A stretch of DNA of 64,000 nt from Roseovarius aestuarii (GCA_027214255.1 JAPWHL010000014.1:62001-126000), one strand, 5' to 3'. Shown: positions 44,100-53,822, numbered from the stretch's first letter. Numbers and translations: made by a program. Notes: a model not told the origin generated them from the sequence alone.

Positions 44100-44130
44100 G
44101 GGGCAGCGGCAACAATATCACCGCTGCCCC
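44100..44130 (-). terminator. Stem-loop between the binding-protein gene and TetR gene
   Basis: GGGGCAGCGG / CCGCTGCCCC form a perfect 10-bp stem with an 11-base loop. It begins ten bases beyond the binding-protein stop and ends 17 bases before the TetR start. There is no U-tract. It probably attenuates transcription into the regulator gene or protects the upstream mRNA end. Confidence 0.5.
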
Positions 44131-44140
44131 CTAGTTTAAA

Positions 44141-45688
44141 TTATATTTTGCGAAACATTACGGGGTCCGGATGGCCATCGGCTAGGATCGAGGGGCGCAG
44201 GTTCTCGTCATGGATCGCAATGTAGGGTTCGAATGCGATAAAGATAAAGCCGCCTGACTCTTCCATAAGATCCTCCATGCGGTGGAACATTGCTTTGCGT
44301 TTTTCGGTGTCAGGCTCTAGCGAGGCCTTGGCATATAGGTCCGCAAATTCGGAATTGTCAAAGAATGACCAGTTATAGACACCTATCTGGTCGGGCATAA
44401 ACCACACCAGATTTTCCGTCGGCTCTAACCCGCCTGCAAAATTCATCAACACCAGTTCGATCGACTTGTATCCGTCGCCTTGGGTTTTGTCGCCAGCAGC
44501 CCAATAGGCCGCAGACTCGGTTGGTTGGATGTCGACCGAAATGCCCGCTTCGCCCAAGGTCGCCTGAATGATTTGCGCGATGGTCAGCGAGGTGGAGTCA
44601 CTTTGCGAAATAAGACTAAGGCGCAAGTTTTCTGCGCCGGCTTCGGCCAGCAGGGCACGGGCGCGTTCAACATCGCGTTTGGCATAGATGTTGGAAGGGC
44701 GAGAGTAGGGACCGGGTGCGACAACTCCTGTGGCGCGCGGCACGGCACCATCAAAAGCGCCTTGCAGAACCGCCTCGCCATCGTAAGCCAATTGGATGGC
44801 CTGCCTGACACGCGGATCTTTCAGCGGCTCGGCGTTCATGTTGATCGTAAGCCATGTGTAGCGGGTCGATGGAGCCTCGATCAACGTGGCTCCGGAGGGC
44901 ATCGACGATTTCACCTGCCTCAACGAATTCGGTGCAAGGCTGGTAAAGTCATAGGCGTCGGCCTCATACGCCAAGAGGGCCGTCTGATCATCCGCAACAA
45001 TATAGAATTCGATCGTGTCGAAATCTGGTTTCGGGCCGGTCCAATCTGGATTGGCCTTTAGCGTGACTTTGCGGTTTTGCTCCCAGTTGTCGAACAGATA
45101 GGGGCCGCATTGTGCGGGTATCTCAGTTGTGTAGCTGCCTCCGACAGCCTCGACAGCTGCCTTGCACTGAATATGGCCTGCATAATAGGGCAGGGCGATC
45201 AGATCAAAGGGGGGATATGCGGCATTGAGGTGGATAATGCCGTTGCGCTCATCAATGACCTCGACGTGATCCAGATAATCGAACTGATAGGCCCAAGCCG
45301 ATTCCGATCCCGCGATCCGTTCAAACGAGAATTTTACATCTTCTGCGGTCACCGGGCCATAGTCACCCGTCCAGTTCAAGCCCTCGCGCAGGGTAAATGC
45401 GAGTGTCGTCGGGCTGGTCCATTCCATTTTTTCTGCGCCCCACAGCGACAGCTCGCTGCCTTCGCGCGCATCCCCTAACCGCACCAGAGTAACCTGAGTG
45501 CAACGAGGGATGATGTCATCCAATTCACCAATGATGCCGAACGGATCAAGTACCTGAAAATCGCCCCCCACACGCAAACGCAGGGTGCTTCCCTCGACGG
45601 CCCAGGCAAACTGCGGACGAGCCATGGCCCCGGCCAGGGCTGCCCCTCCGAGCTGCATGAATCTGCGGCGATCTGTCATCCACTTCAT
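44141..45688 (-). CDS. Peptide/nickel-type ABC substrate-binding protein (DppA-like)
   Basis: This 515-residue periplasmic binding protein of the SBP_bac_5 family has a twin-arginine-like signal (DRRRFMQLGGAALAGAMARP). The family blocks FTLREGLNWTGDYGPVTAED and DPRVRQAIQLAYDGEAVLQG are visible. A near-consensus AGGAGGT lies six bases before ATG 45688. It works with the two permeases and two ATPases encoded upstream. DppA-like proteins bind peptides, but many also bind opines, glycosides or other amides. The neighbouring CocE-type hydrolase suggests an ester or amide ligand. Confidence 0.9.
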   Translation of the reverse strand: MKWMTDRRRFMQLGGAALAGAMARPQFAWAVEGSTLRLRVGGDFQVLDPFGIIGELDDIIPRCTQVTLVRLGDAREGSELSLWGAEKMEWTSPTTLAFTLREGLNWTGDYGPVTAEDVKFSFERIAGSESAWAYQFDYLDHVEVIDERNGIIHLNAAYPPFDLIALPYYAGHIQCKAAVEAVGGSYTTEIPAQCGPYLFDNWEQNRKVTLKANPDWTGPKPDFDTIEFYIVADDQTALLAYEADAYDFTSLAPNSLRQVKSSMPSGATLIEAPSTRYTWLTINMNAEPLKDPRVRQAIQLAYDGEAVLQGAFDGAVPRATGVVAPGPYSRPSNIYAKRDVERARALLAEAGAENLRLSLISQSDSTSLTIAQIIQATLGEAGISVDIQPTESAAYWAAGDKTQGDGYKSIELVLMNFAGGLEPTENLVWFMPDQIGVYNWSFFDNSEFADLYAKASLEPDTEKRKAMFHRMEDLMEESGGFIFIAFEPYIAIHDENLRPSILADGHPDPVMFRKI

Positions 45689-45702
45689 AATTGTACCTCC
45701 TG

Positions 45703-46680
45703 TTATTTTGTTAGTGTTTCGGCGTAATGGCAGCGGGCGAATTGGCCTGCGGACACCTCCCGTAGTTCAGGCGGGTGCTGACGGCAGAGGTCTTGGGCAA
45801 AGCGGCACCGATTGTGAAACTCGCAGCCCTCGGGGCGGCGCAAAATGCTGGGGATTTCGCCCTTGATCGCCAGATCAGAACGCCTTTTGCGCGGATCCGG
45901 TTGGGGCTTTGAAGCGATCAGATTTTGGGTGTAGGGATGTTTGGGATTTGCGAAAACCGTTCGGGTTGGTCCGGTCTCGATCAGGCGTCCCAGATACATG
46001 ATCGCGACATGGTCAGATACATGACGGACCATTGGCAGGTTGTGAGTGATAATCAGGAGGGCCAGCCCAGTCTCGTCGCGTATCTGGCGCAGCAGATTCA
46101 GAATTTCGCCCTGCACGGACACGTCCAAACCGGCTGTTGGCTCATCCGCGATCAACAGGCGTGGTGATAATGCCAATGCGCGCGCGACACAAACGCGCCG
46201 TGCCTGCCCGCCGGACAACTCATGTGGGTAGCGATCCGCAAGACTGGCAGGCAATCCGACACGATCTAACAGTTGCGCCGCACGGGCGCCCCTGTCCGGC
46301 ATAACGACACGGTGAATGACGAATGGCTCGGTCAACTGCTTGCCGATGCGCATACGTGGGGAAAGGCTCGCGATTGGGTCCTGAAACATCATCGCGGTAG
46401 AGCGGCGCAGAGATTGAAATCCGGCAGGTGTGGTTAACGGCACCTGATCAAAACAGATTTCGCCGCCTGAAATGGGCTGCAACCCCAGCAAGGCGCGCGC
46501 CAAGGTGCTTTTGCCCGATCCGGATTCCCCGACCAGCCCCAGCGTCGTCTTGGCATCAATCGTCAAGGAAATGTCGCGAAGAATATCAATCGTGGCCCGC
46601 CCCGGCGTCAAAAACTGCAAAGGCGACTGGGGCATCGGCAGTGATACGTCTAGGTTCGCGGCAGTCATGAGGGCCGTCAT
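45703..46680 (-). CDS. Oligopeptide-type ABC ATPase, DppF/OppF-like
   Basis: This 325-residue ATPase has Walker A GESGSGKSTLARALLG, signature LSGGQARRVCVARALAL and Walker B LLIADEPTAGLD. A C-terminal oligopeptide-ATPase extension has spaced cysteines (GCEFHNRCRFAQDLC). It overlaps the second ATPase gene by four bases. It pairs with that protein as a heterodimer driving import. Confidence 0.92.
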   Translation of the reverse strand: MTALMTAANLDVSLPMPQSPLQFLTPGRATIDILRDISLTIDAKTTLGLVGESGSGKSTLARALLGLQPISGGEICFDQVPLTTPAGFQSLRRSTAMMFQDPIASLSPRMRIGKQLTEPFVIHRVVMPDRGARAAQLLDRVGLPASLADRYPHELSGGQARRVCVARALALSPRLLIADEPTAGLDVSVQGEILNLLRQIRDETGLALLIITHNLPMVRHVSDHVAIMYLGRLIETGPTRTVFANPKHPYTQNLIASKPQPDPRKRRSDLAIKGEIPSILRRPEGCEFHNRCRFAQDLCRQHPPELREVSAGQFARCHYAETLTK

Positions 46681-47663
46681 TGCGCCACCTCATGACCCGG
46701 CACCCGAAAGCACCATGCCGCGTGTTCCTTTGCAATCTGAACGCGCGGAGGAGCAGAGGCAAAGCAACGCGTCTGTGCCTTTTCGCAGCGGTTTGCAAAG
46801 GCACAGCCCGCAGGCGGTGGTGCCAGATCGGGGACGCGGCCGGGTATTGTCGGCAATGTGCGTGGCGTTTCGTCCAGATGGACCAGATCGCAATCGATCA
46901 ACGCAGTGGTGTAGGGGTGGCCGGGGGTGTGATAGATTGCATCCACTGGTCCCTCTTCGACAACCTGTCCCGCGTACATCACATAGACACGATCACACAG
47001 CTCTCCGATGACCCCTAGATGGTGGGTCACCACGATGATTGTACCATCGTGATCGTGGCTAAGCTGACGCAGAAGATGAATGATCTGCGCCTCCATTGTC
47101 ACGTCCAGCGCGGTTGTGGGTTCGTCGGCGATCAACACATCGGGTGTCATAACCAAAGCGGCTGCAATGGCCGCGCGCTGGCGCATGCCACCGGACAGTT
47201 CGTGCACGTATTTGGCCATTATCTTGTCCGCAGCGGCGATGCCGACATGGGTCAAGGTGTCTATCGCATGTTGCCTTTTGTCCCGCTTTGAGACGCCACG
47301 TCGATGGAACTGAAAATCAATCAACTGCGCGCCCAAGGGAAGCACCGGGTTGAAAGCCGTCATGGGATCTTGGAAAATCACGGCAATGTCATGACCGCGA
47401 AACCGTCGGCGTTTGCGCTCGGACAAAGTTAAAAGATCGGTATCGTTAATCTTGACCGAACCGTTGGTAATGTAGGCGTTTGCGCTAAGCAGCCCAATCA
47501 TGGCGGACACCAAGGTTGATTTTCCGCTGCCGCTTTCGCCGACGATACCGATCACTTCACCGCGGCGGGCGGTCAGAGATACATCGCGCAACGCATGAAA
47601 CGCACCGCCGTTTGTGTGGTATTGCAACGACAGCTTGTCGATCTCGAACAATGGCGTGCTCAT
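46677..47663 (-). CDS. Oligopeptide-type ABC ATPase, DppD/OppD-like
   Basis: This 328-residue ATPase has Walker A GESGSGKSTLVSAMIG, signature LSGGMRQRAAIAAAL, Walker B VLIADEPTTALD and H-loop VVTHHLGVIGEL. The C-terminal cysteine-rich tail is GCAFANRCEKAQTRC. It overlaps both neighbours by four bases, so the transporter genes are translationally coupled. Confidence 0.92.
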   Translation of the reverse strand: MSTPLFEIDKLSLQYHTNGGAFHALRDVSLTARRGEVIGIVGESGSGKSTLVSAMIGLLSANAYITNGSVKINDTDLLTLSERKRRRFRGHDIAVIFQDPMTAFNPVLPLGAQLIDFQFHRRGVSKRDKRQHAIDTLTHVGIAAADKIMAKYVHELSGGMRQRAAIAAALVMTPDVLIADEPTTALDVTMEAQIIHLLRQLSHDHDGTIIVVTHHLGVIGELCDRVYVMYAGQVVEEGPVDAIYHTPGHPYTTALIDCDLVHLDETPRTLPTIPGRVPDLAPPPAGCAFANRCEKAQTRCFASAPPRVQIAKEHAAWCFRVPGHEVAQ

Positions 47664-48535
47664 CGTAGCCCCCGAATCTGAATTTTGGGATCCAGTGCGT
47701 CACGCAGCCTTTCGCCCAGAAAGGTGAAGCCAATCGTGGATAGAACCAATGGAATACCTGCAACGATCACCATTGTCGGGGCAAACCGCAGGCTCGTGTA
47801 CCCGTCATACAGGATGTTCCCCCACGAGGGTGTCGGTGGTCGGACGCCAAGGTTGAGATAGCTCAAACCGGCCTCAAGCATGATGACCACCGGAATATCC
47901 ATGCTGAGAACAATTACCAGTGGTCCGACGACATTTGGTAGGACATGCCAGAGGATGATGCGAATGTGCGAAGCGCCCATTGTGCGCTCGGCCATGATGA
48001 AATCACTATTTTTCAGGCTCAGTGTCTGGGCGCGGATCAATCGGGCATATCCGGGGATGGAAACGATCAGGATCACGAAAATCAGGGTGTTCGTACCGGG
48101 CCCGAGAACGGTGATGACCGCAAGGGCAAACATGATCATCGGCAGAGAACTGAACGCGTCAAAGACCAGCACCAGAAAGTTGTCCAGCAGGCGAGGACCG
48201 AAGCCGGCAATCATACCTAGCAAAAGCCCGAAAACCCCGGCCAGCCCGGTCGACACCAACGCAATCGTCAGGGCTGTACGTGCGCCGAAAATGATCCGTG
48301 ATAATGTATCACGCCCAAGCTGATCGGTGCCCGCGGGATGGGCCGGACTGGGGGGCTGAAATTTATTCAGGACATCAATCTTGATCGGGTCATAAGGCGC
48401 CAGATAAGGCGCAAAAACGGCCATCGACAAAAAGCCGAGTACCAAAATCAACCCAGCAAGCCCTACCGGATCGCGGGCCAGTTTGCGTATCAGGCCCGGT
48501 GCGCGGGCTGGCGATTCATCCACGCAAGACATCAC
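47660..48535 (-). CDS. Peptide-type ABC permease, DppC-like
   Basis: This 291-residue inner-membrane protein has the DppC N-terminal domain (GLAGLILVLGFLSMAVFAPY) and the FQPPSPAHPAGTDQLGRDTL block. About six helices are predicted, with EAA loop FIMAERTMGASHIRIILWHV. It overlaps the DppB-like gene by 20 bases and the ATPase gene by four. Confidence 0.92.
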   Translation of the reverse strand: MMSCVDESPARAPGLIRKLARDPVGLAGLILVLGFLSMAVFAPYLAPYDPIKIDVLNKFQPPSPAHPAGTDQLGRDTLSRIIFGARTALTIALVSTGLAGVFGLLLGMIAGFGPRLLDNFLVLVFDAFSSLPMIMFALAVITVLGPGTNTLIFVILIVSIPGYARLIRAQTLSLKNSDFIMAERTMGASHIRIILWHVLPNVVGPLVIVLSMDIPVVIMLEAGLSYLNLGVRPPTPSWGNILYDGYTSLRFAPTMVIVAGIPLVLSTIGFTFLGERLRDALDPKIQIRGLR

Positions 48536-49466
48536 GCACCCTCGGGTCTAGGCGGGCAATCAAAATATCCGCAAGGGTCACAACCAGCAGGTAAAACGCG
48601 GTCATAAACAACACCGTTCCCATGACAACCGGATAGTTTCTCTTTTGCACAGCCGAGGTCATCAACGTGCCAATGCCCGGGCGGGAAAAGACGCTTTCGA
48701 CAAATATTGCACTGGACAAGATACCGCCAAGCCCGACCGCGATGATCGCAATCGTTGGGATGATCGCGACGCGCAACGCATAGCGCAGGACGACAACGCG
48801 CTCTGGCAGGCCATAGGCGCGAGCGGTGCGGATGTGTTCCGCGTCGATCAGCTCTAGCATGGATGCACGGACCAATCGCGACAGATACCCAACCCACGTG
48901 ATCCCAATGGCAAAGGCCGGCAGTATGATAGCGCGCAGCTGAGACCAGAAATCACCCGCCTCACCCGAGCCGATGGCAGGCAGCCATCCCAGCCACACAG
49001 AGAAAATCAACAACGAGTAGAGGGCTATTACAAAAGAGGGCACCGCGATCATGCTGACGGACAGCACGCCAAGGACGCGATCAAGGTACGTTCCCCGATA
49101 GACGACCGCCACGCACCCCAAGCCGATCCCTGCGATCAAAGCCCACCCAATCGAGACGAGACCCAAGAGCAGCGTGTTTGGAAAGACCTCCATGATAACG
49201 TCGAGAACCGGGCGCTTGGACCATACGTCAATGCCCAGATCTCCGGTTGCCGCATTGCGGAAAAATTTGATGATCTGGGTGAGGAGTGGCTGATCAAGCC
49301 CCATGCGTTCGATAAGCAATGCTTTTAGTTCTGGGGATGCCCGTGGTCCCAACGCGACCGAGGCCGGATCACCCGGCACCAAGAACACCATGCCGAACAT
49401 GCCCAACATGACAACAATCAGGATCAAGAACGCCAAGGCGATCCGTTTGATCGTATAGTTCAGCAT
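48516..49466 (-). CDS. Peptide-type ABC permease, DppB-like
   Basis: This inner-membrane protein of about 316 residues starts with the usual DppB helix (YTIKRIALAFLILIVVMLGM, then FLVPGDPA). The EAA loop is HIRTARAYGLPERVVVLRYA. ATG 49466 is preferred because it gives the standard N-terminus; the open frame starts 29 codons earlier with unrelated sequence. It lies 108 bases downstream of the hydrolase gene on the same strand. Confidence 0.9.
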   Translation of the reverse strand: MLNYTIKRIALAFLILIVVMLGMFGMVFLVPGDPASVALGPRASPELKALLIERMGLDQPLLTQIIKFFRNAATGDLGIDVWSKRPVLDVIMEVFPNTLLLGLVSIGWALIAGIGLGCVAVVYRGTYLDRVLGVLSVSMIAVPSFVIALYSLLIFSVWLGWLPAIGSGEAGDFWSQLRAIILPAFAIGITWVGYLSRLVRASMLELIDAEHIRTARAYGLPERVVVLRYALRVAIIPTIAIIAVGLGGILSSAIFVESVFSRPGIGTLMTSAVQKRNYPVVMGTVLFMTAFYLLVVTLADILIARLDPRVRDVLRG

Positions 49467-49574
49467 TGAGGGCCTCTGGATCGTCTGCGATTCAAAGGGG
49501 CCTGTTTCTTTACGTGTTCTTCCCGATCCTGAGTTATTGCAGGATTCTTGCAATGGGCGTGATATCGAAACGGT

Positions 49575-51596
49575 TTAGACATGGTCCCGCCTTATCCTTT
49601 CATGCCATTGATTTTCAAACACTTCTCTCCCGTCTTCAGTGACGCGCAACTGCATGTCGACAATAAAATGTTCTGCATCACAACTTAGCGTTCCGGTGCT
49701 GTGATGGACGAAAACAGCATCCTGCCGCCGAATTTCGGTGCGAAAATCAGTATGAGTTTTTGCTGATAACGGATCGTCGCCTGCTATATCATGGCGCACA
49801 TGTGCAGTTGTCACGTGGGTCTGGTTGATGTCGGTCATTTCCACCACGCTATCGCCGCGCGGAAAAGTGACAGTGTATGTGTCGCTCAATAGGTCCCGCG
49901 TGACTTGGCGGGTGCTAGGCCCCGTTGTCACAGGGTGGGTGATTACAGGGGCTGCTGGAGCCTGTTCGGGGCGATCAAAAGCGCGCAATTCAGCATCATC
50001 CGGGTTGGGTGGCCGCACTGGAAGGCAGAGCGCACTGTGATCCACCTGAATGCTGAGTGTCGCCAATTCGGGTGAAGGCCAAGCGATGGGGTAATAGGTC
50101 GACGACAGCGATAGTCCGATTTTATGCCCGGCGGGAAAGGCGTGGGCGATATCGTCCAACTCCACCTCGACATCGTAGAATTCACCGGGGTTCAGGGCGC
50201 GCGGCTGTGCGTGGCTATCGCGATGTGTGAGGTTCAGAATGCCAAGGCAGACACGCGTCGTGGCTCCGCTGGGGGAGATGTCATTCAGGCGAACAGCCAC
50301 CAATGCCTGCGGTTTATCGGCAGCTATGCGCAGGCGCAGGACTGGCGCGCCCAGAATTTCAATCGGCTCTGGCAGGATTGCGCTGTTGAACGTCAAAGAC
50401 CCGCCATCATCCTCGCGTTGGTCGGTCGGCCAATCGGCCTCATTGCCATATCGTCCGACCTCTCCGGCGGCAAGCCCGACCCAAAGCGGCGAACAGACCG
50501 AGCGTGTCGCGGGCGGCTGACGGGTAGGGGCCAGCGTGCCTGCACCACCCAGCCAGAAATCCCGCGGTTCGATCCGGGGGGAAGGCCAGTCGGCCTCGCC
50601 GACCCAACGACCGGGGCGGGAAGTGTAGCAGGTTTTGGGCGGCACCGATTCCTGCATCCATGCACGCAGCTTCGGCTCGTCCATGATGCCGGTGTCATGC
50701 CCCTTTAGCCAATGATCAAGCCAGCGCAGCACCTCTTGTAGCCAACCGATCGCGGGGCCAACGGCTACGCTGTGCGGATAGGAATGCGCCCATGGGCCGA
50801 TCAACCCACGACATGGGCAGCTGAGCCCCGCAAGCAGCCGGGGAATGGATTCAGAATAATTGTCGGCCCAGCCACTGACGGCATAAATGGGGATCTGAAG
50901 GGCGGAAAAATCGGTATCGACCGATCCTTGCTGCCAATAGTCGTCTCGACGTTGGTGATGTAACCATTCGATGATCCATGGCTTGTTTGCTGTCATGCGC
51001 TGTTGCCACATATCCCGCCAACGATCCCCGACGATCTCAGGGTCTGGCGGCAGATCATTGTAGGCCAGCATCGTCGACGACCAGTCAAAGTTATCTTTAC
51101 TCAGGCATCCGCCGATCCAATGGACGTCAGTGGCATAGCGGTCGTCACTGGATCCAACGGTGATGACCGTTTTCAGGCAAGCAGGTTGGCGTGCGGCGAT
51201 TTGCAAACCGTTAAAACCGCCCCAACTGATCCCCATCATGGCAATCTGCCCGTCACACCAGGCTTGTTGCGCGATCCAGTTGATTGCGTCGATACCGTCC
51301 AGTTGTTCCTGCACGGTGTACTCGTCGGTGAGAATGCCGTCGCTGTCACCCGTGCCGCGAATGTCCAGACGTATGGCCACATAACCGTGTCCGGCCAAAT
51401 AGCCCAAAGTTTGATCATCGCGGCCACGGGTGCCGTCACGTTTGCGATAGGGCAAATACTCTAGAATTGCTGGCAGAGGGGTGTCGGTGACAGGCCGCCA
51501 AATCCGCGCTGCCAGCTGTGTGCCGTCCGGCAATGGCACAAAGATATTTTCAATCGTTTCGACCTGAAAGGGGAATTTGGTCTTGATTGTGGTCAC
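49575..51596 (-). CDS. CocE/NonD-family hydrolase
   Basis: This alpha/beta hydrolase of about 673 residues has the X-Pro dipeptidyl-peptidase/cocaine-esterase layout. The N-terminal catalytic domain has ILEYLPYRKRDG and RGTGDSDG, nucleophile Ser about residue 124 in MMGISWGGFNG, a cap, and a C-terminal jelly-roll from about residue 380 (RLRIAADKPQALVAVRLNDI). The family cleaves esters, amides or X-Pro peptides. No signal peptide is seen, so it acts in the cytoplasm after import. The GTG start at 51596 follows GGGAGG; an upstream TTG adds nine residues. It is the first gene of the leftward ABC operon, divergent from the flavoprotein/MttB pair. Confidence 0.88.
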   Translation of the reverse strand: MTTIKTKFPFQVETIENIFVPLPDGTQLAARIWRPVTDTPLPAILEYLPYRKRDGTRGRDDQTLGYLAGHGYVAIRLDIRGTGDSDGILTDEYTVQEQLDGIDAINWIAQQAWCDGQIAMMGISWGGFNGLQIAARQPACLKTVITVGSSDDRYATDVHWIGGCLSKDNFDWSSTMLAYNDLPPDPEIVGDRWRDMWQQRMTANKPWIIEWLHHQRRDDYWQQGSVDTDFSALQIPIYAVSGWADNYSESIPRLLAGLSCPCRGLIGPWAHSYPHSVAVGPAIGWLQEVLRWLDHWLKGHDTGIMDEPKLRAWMQESVPPKTCYTSRPGRWVGEADWPSPRIEPRDFWLGGAGTLAPTRQPPATRSVCSPLWVGLAAGEVGRYGNEADWPTDQREDDGGSLTFNSAILPEPIEILGAPVLRLRIAADKPQALVAVRLNDISPSGATTRVCLGILNLTHRDSHAQPRALNPGEFYDVEVELDDIAHAFPAGHKIGLSLSSTYYPIAWPSPELATLSIQVDHSALCLPVRPPNPDDAELRAFDRPEQAPAAPVITHPVTTGPSTRQVTRDLLSDTYTVTFPRGDSVVEMTDINQTHVTTAHVRHDIAGDDPLSAKTHTDFRTEIRRQDAVFVHHSTGTLSCDAEHFIVDMQLRVTEDGREVFENQWHERIRRDHV

Positions 51597-51728
51597 GGTC
51601 GTCGCCTCCCGACTGTTGAACAATCATATAACAAGATCCAGTATCTGACAACTGTTTTCCCCAATTCGCCGTCGCGTGCTGCGGGGTGTTCTGGATGAAA
51701 TGATTGACGATTCAGGGTATACCCAGTA

Positions 51729-51744
51729 TTGAACATTTATTCAA
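51729..51744. promoter_or_regulatory. Candidate TetR/BetI-type operator in the divergent promoter
   Basis: TTGAA-cattta-TTCAA is a perfect 5-bp inverted repeat with a six-base spacer, 24 bases upstream of the flavoprotein start and within the region shared with the divergent hydrolase operon. The same TGAA-N6-TTCA skeleton occurs at 6513-6526. It may be the target of the BetI-like regulator at the end of the ABC operon. Confidence 0.4.
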
Positions 51745-51767
51745 CAAGGACGTTACGAGGTGACGCA

Positions 51768-53822
51768 ATGCCAACCAATCCCCGCTATGACATCTTGTTT
51801 CAGCCTCTTAAAATCGGCCCGAAAACGACGAAGAATCGGTTTTTTCAGGTGCCTCACGCATCAGGTATGACCAATGCCGCACCCAACATTCGCGCCGCGT
51901 TTCGAGGGATGAAGGCCGAGGGCGGTTGGGGCGTGATCTGTACCGGGGCCTGTTCTGTCGATGACAGTTCGGACGACAGCCCGTTTCCTTTTGCGACCTT
52001 GTGGGACAATGCTGATATTCGCGCGCATCGGTTAACAACGGACGCGGTTCACGCGCATGGTGCATTGGCCGGGGTGGAGCTGTGGCATGGCGGGGCAGTG
52101 GCGGTGAACCGCACGTCGCGCATGGCGCCACTGTCGCCGTCCGGAGTGCCGTGGATGGCCACGCATGTCGGTTTCATGTCCTCGGCGCGGCCCCGTGTGA
52201 TGGATTCTCAGGATATCAAGAACCTGATCCAATGGCACCGCGACGCGGCGATCCGTGCCGAAGAGGCCGGGTTTGACATTCACTATGTCTATGCCGGTAT
52301 GGGGTATCTGCCCTATCAGTTCTTGTTGAGCGATTACAATCACCGCACCGATGATTACGGAGGTTCGGTGGCAAACCGCACGCGCCTCATCGTTGATTTG
52401 ATTGACGCGGTGCGCGAGGCCACGCATGGGCGTAATGCGGTTGCGTTGCGGATCAGCATGCAAGAATTGCGTGGGCGCCCTTCGGATATCGCCCTGTCCG
52501 AGGCTCATGAGGTGATTGACCTGCTCAAGGATGCGCCGGATCTGTTCGACGTCAAAATGGACACCAGCGCCTATGATTGCTCGCCGTCGCGATTTACCGC
52601 AGAGGGCAGCCACGAACCCGTCATCAACTTTATCAAAACGATCACAGATAAGCCGGTCGTCGGGGTCGGTCGCTTTACCTCGCCGGATACGATGGTGGGG
52701 CAGATCAAACGTGGCGTGCTGGATCTGATCGGTGGAGCGCGCCCATCAATTGCCGATCCATACTTGCCGCTAAAGATTCAGCAAGGACGCGAGGACGATA
52801 TCCGCGAATGCATCGGATGTAACATCTGTATTTCCAGTTGGCATGATGGCGTGCCGGTGCGCTGCACGCAGAATCCGACTGCAGGGGAAGAATGGCGCCG
52901 CGGGTGGCACCCCGAGATCGTGACTCGGGATTCTGCGGATCAGGCGCTGGTCATTGGCGGCGGGCCTTCGGGGCTGGAAACGGCGCTAACCCTTGCTCGG
53001 CGCGGCATGACTGTGGCGGTGGCCGAGAGCAAAAGCGATTTCGGCGGGCGTGTGCTGTTTGAATCGCGCCTGCCGGGTCTGGGGCAATGGGCGCGTGTGA
53101 TCGACTATAGGCTGGGACAGTTGCGCAAAATGGCAAATGTCTCGCTTTATGCCGAAAGCGAACTAAAGACTGGTGATGTAACCGAATTCGGGGCTGATCA
53201 TGTTATCGTGGCAACGGGTGCCACATGGACGCAAACCCTGTGTGGAGCGAATGAATTACCCGGCGGTTTTGCGCAGGGTCCGCGAATTTATACGCCTGAC
53301 GATCTTGCGCACGGAGAAAAGATAGAGGGGCCTGTGGCCGTCTTTGACTATGACGCCTATTACATGGGCGGTGCGGTTGCCGAGGCGTTGGCGCGCGATG
53401 GGCTAGAGGTTCAATACATCACGACCGCCGGGGCGGCGTCGGCGTGGACAATCATGACGAACGAACAGCCGCAAATTCACGAAACCTTCGCCAAGCACGG
53501 TATTGGCTTGCACACGCTGCATGTGGTCGACGCCTTTGACGGTGAAACCGTGACGCTTGCCCAGATGTATAGCGGGCAAAAGACCACTCTGGCCGCACGT
53601 TCTTTGATGGTGGTCGGCATGCGGGTGGGTGGGTCTGCTCTCTTTGATTGTTTGGTTGCGGCTGAGGACGGGCCGAAATCACTCTTTTTGACAGGGGATG
53701 CGAATGCGCCGGGGGCCATTGCCCATGCGGTGTATCAGGGCCACAAAACAGCGCGCGAAGTGGCCGCGCAAGTTACCAAACCCCGCCGGGACGCGGCCTT
53801 TGCTTCGGAGAATATGGAATGA
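51768..53822 (+). CDS. TMADH-like iron-sulfur flavoprotein (paralogue 3, non-covalent FMN predicted)
   Basis: This 684-residue protein is homologous to the two flavoproteins at 11.7-15.8 kb: FMN barrel, 4Fe-4S motif ECIGCNICISSW...C, then nucleotide-binding folds (VIGGGPSGLETALTLARR). In TMADH numbering the FMN-linking C30 is Ala (QVPHASGMT), Y60 is Ala (CTGACS), H172 is Met (YVYAGMGY) and W355 is kept. The active site therefore differs in both cofactor tether and substrate pocket. ATG 51768 (MPTNPRYDILF) is chosen by alignment with the paralogues. It overlaps the MttB-family gene by four bases, coupling the two products. Oxidation of an N-methylated compound is plausible but unproven. Confidence 0.85.
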   Translation: MPTNPRYDILFQPLKIGPKTTKNRFFQVPHASGMTNAAPNIRAAFRGMKAEGGWGVICTGACSVDDSSDDSPFPFATLWDNADIRAHRLTTDAVHAHGALAGVELWHGGAVAVNRTSRMAPLSPSGVPWMATHVGFMSSARPRVMDSQDIKNLIQWHRDAAIRAEEAGFDIHYVYAGMGYLPYQFLLSDYNHRTDDYGGSVANRTRLIVDLIDAVREATHGRNAVALRISMQELRGRPSDIALSEAHEVIDLLKDAPDLFDVKMDTSAYDCSPSRFTAEGSHEPVINFIKTITDKPVVGVGRFTSPDTMVGQIKRGVLDLIGGARPSIADPYLPLKIQQGREDDIRECIGCNICISSWHDGVPVRCTQNPTAGEEWRRGWHPEIVTRDSADQALVIGGGPSGLETALTLARRGMTVAVAESKSDFGGRVLFESRLPGLGQWARVIDYRLGQLRKMANVSLYAESELKTGDVTEFGADHVIVATGATWTQTLCGANELPGGFAQGPRIYTPDDLAHGEKIEGPVAVFDYDAYYMGGAVAEALARDGLEVQYITTAGAASAWTIMTNEQPQIHETFAKHGIGLHTLHVVDAFDGETVTLAQMYSGQKTTLAARSLMVVGMRVGGSALFDCLVAAEDGPKSLFLTGDANAPGAIAHAVYQGHKTAREVAAQVTKPRRDAAFASENME

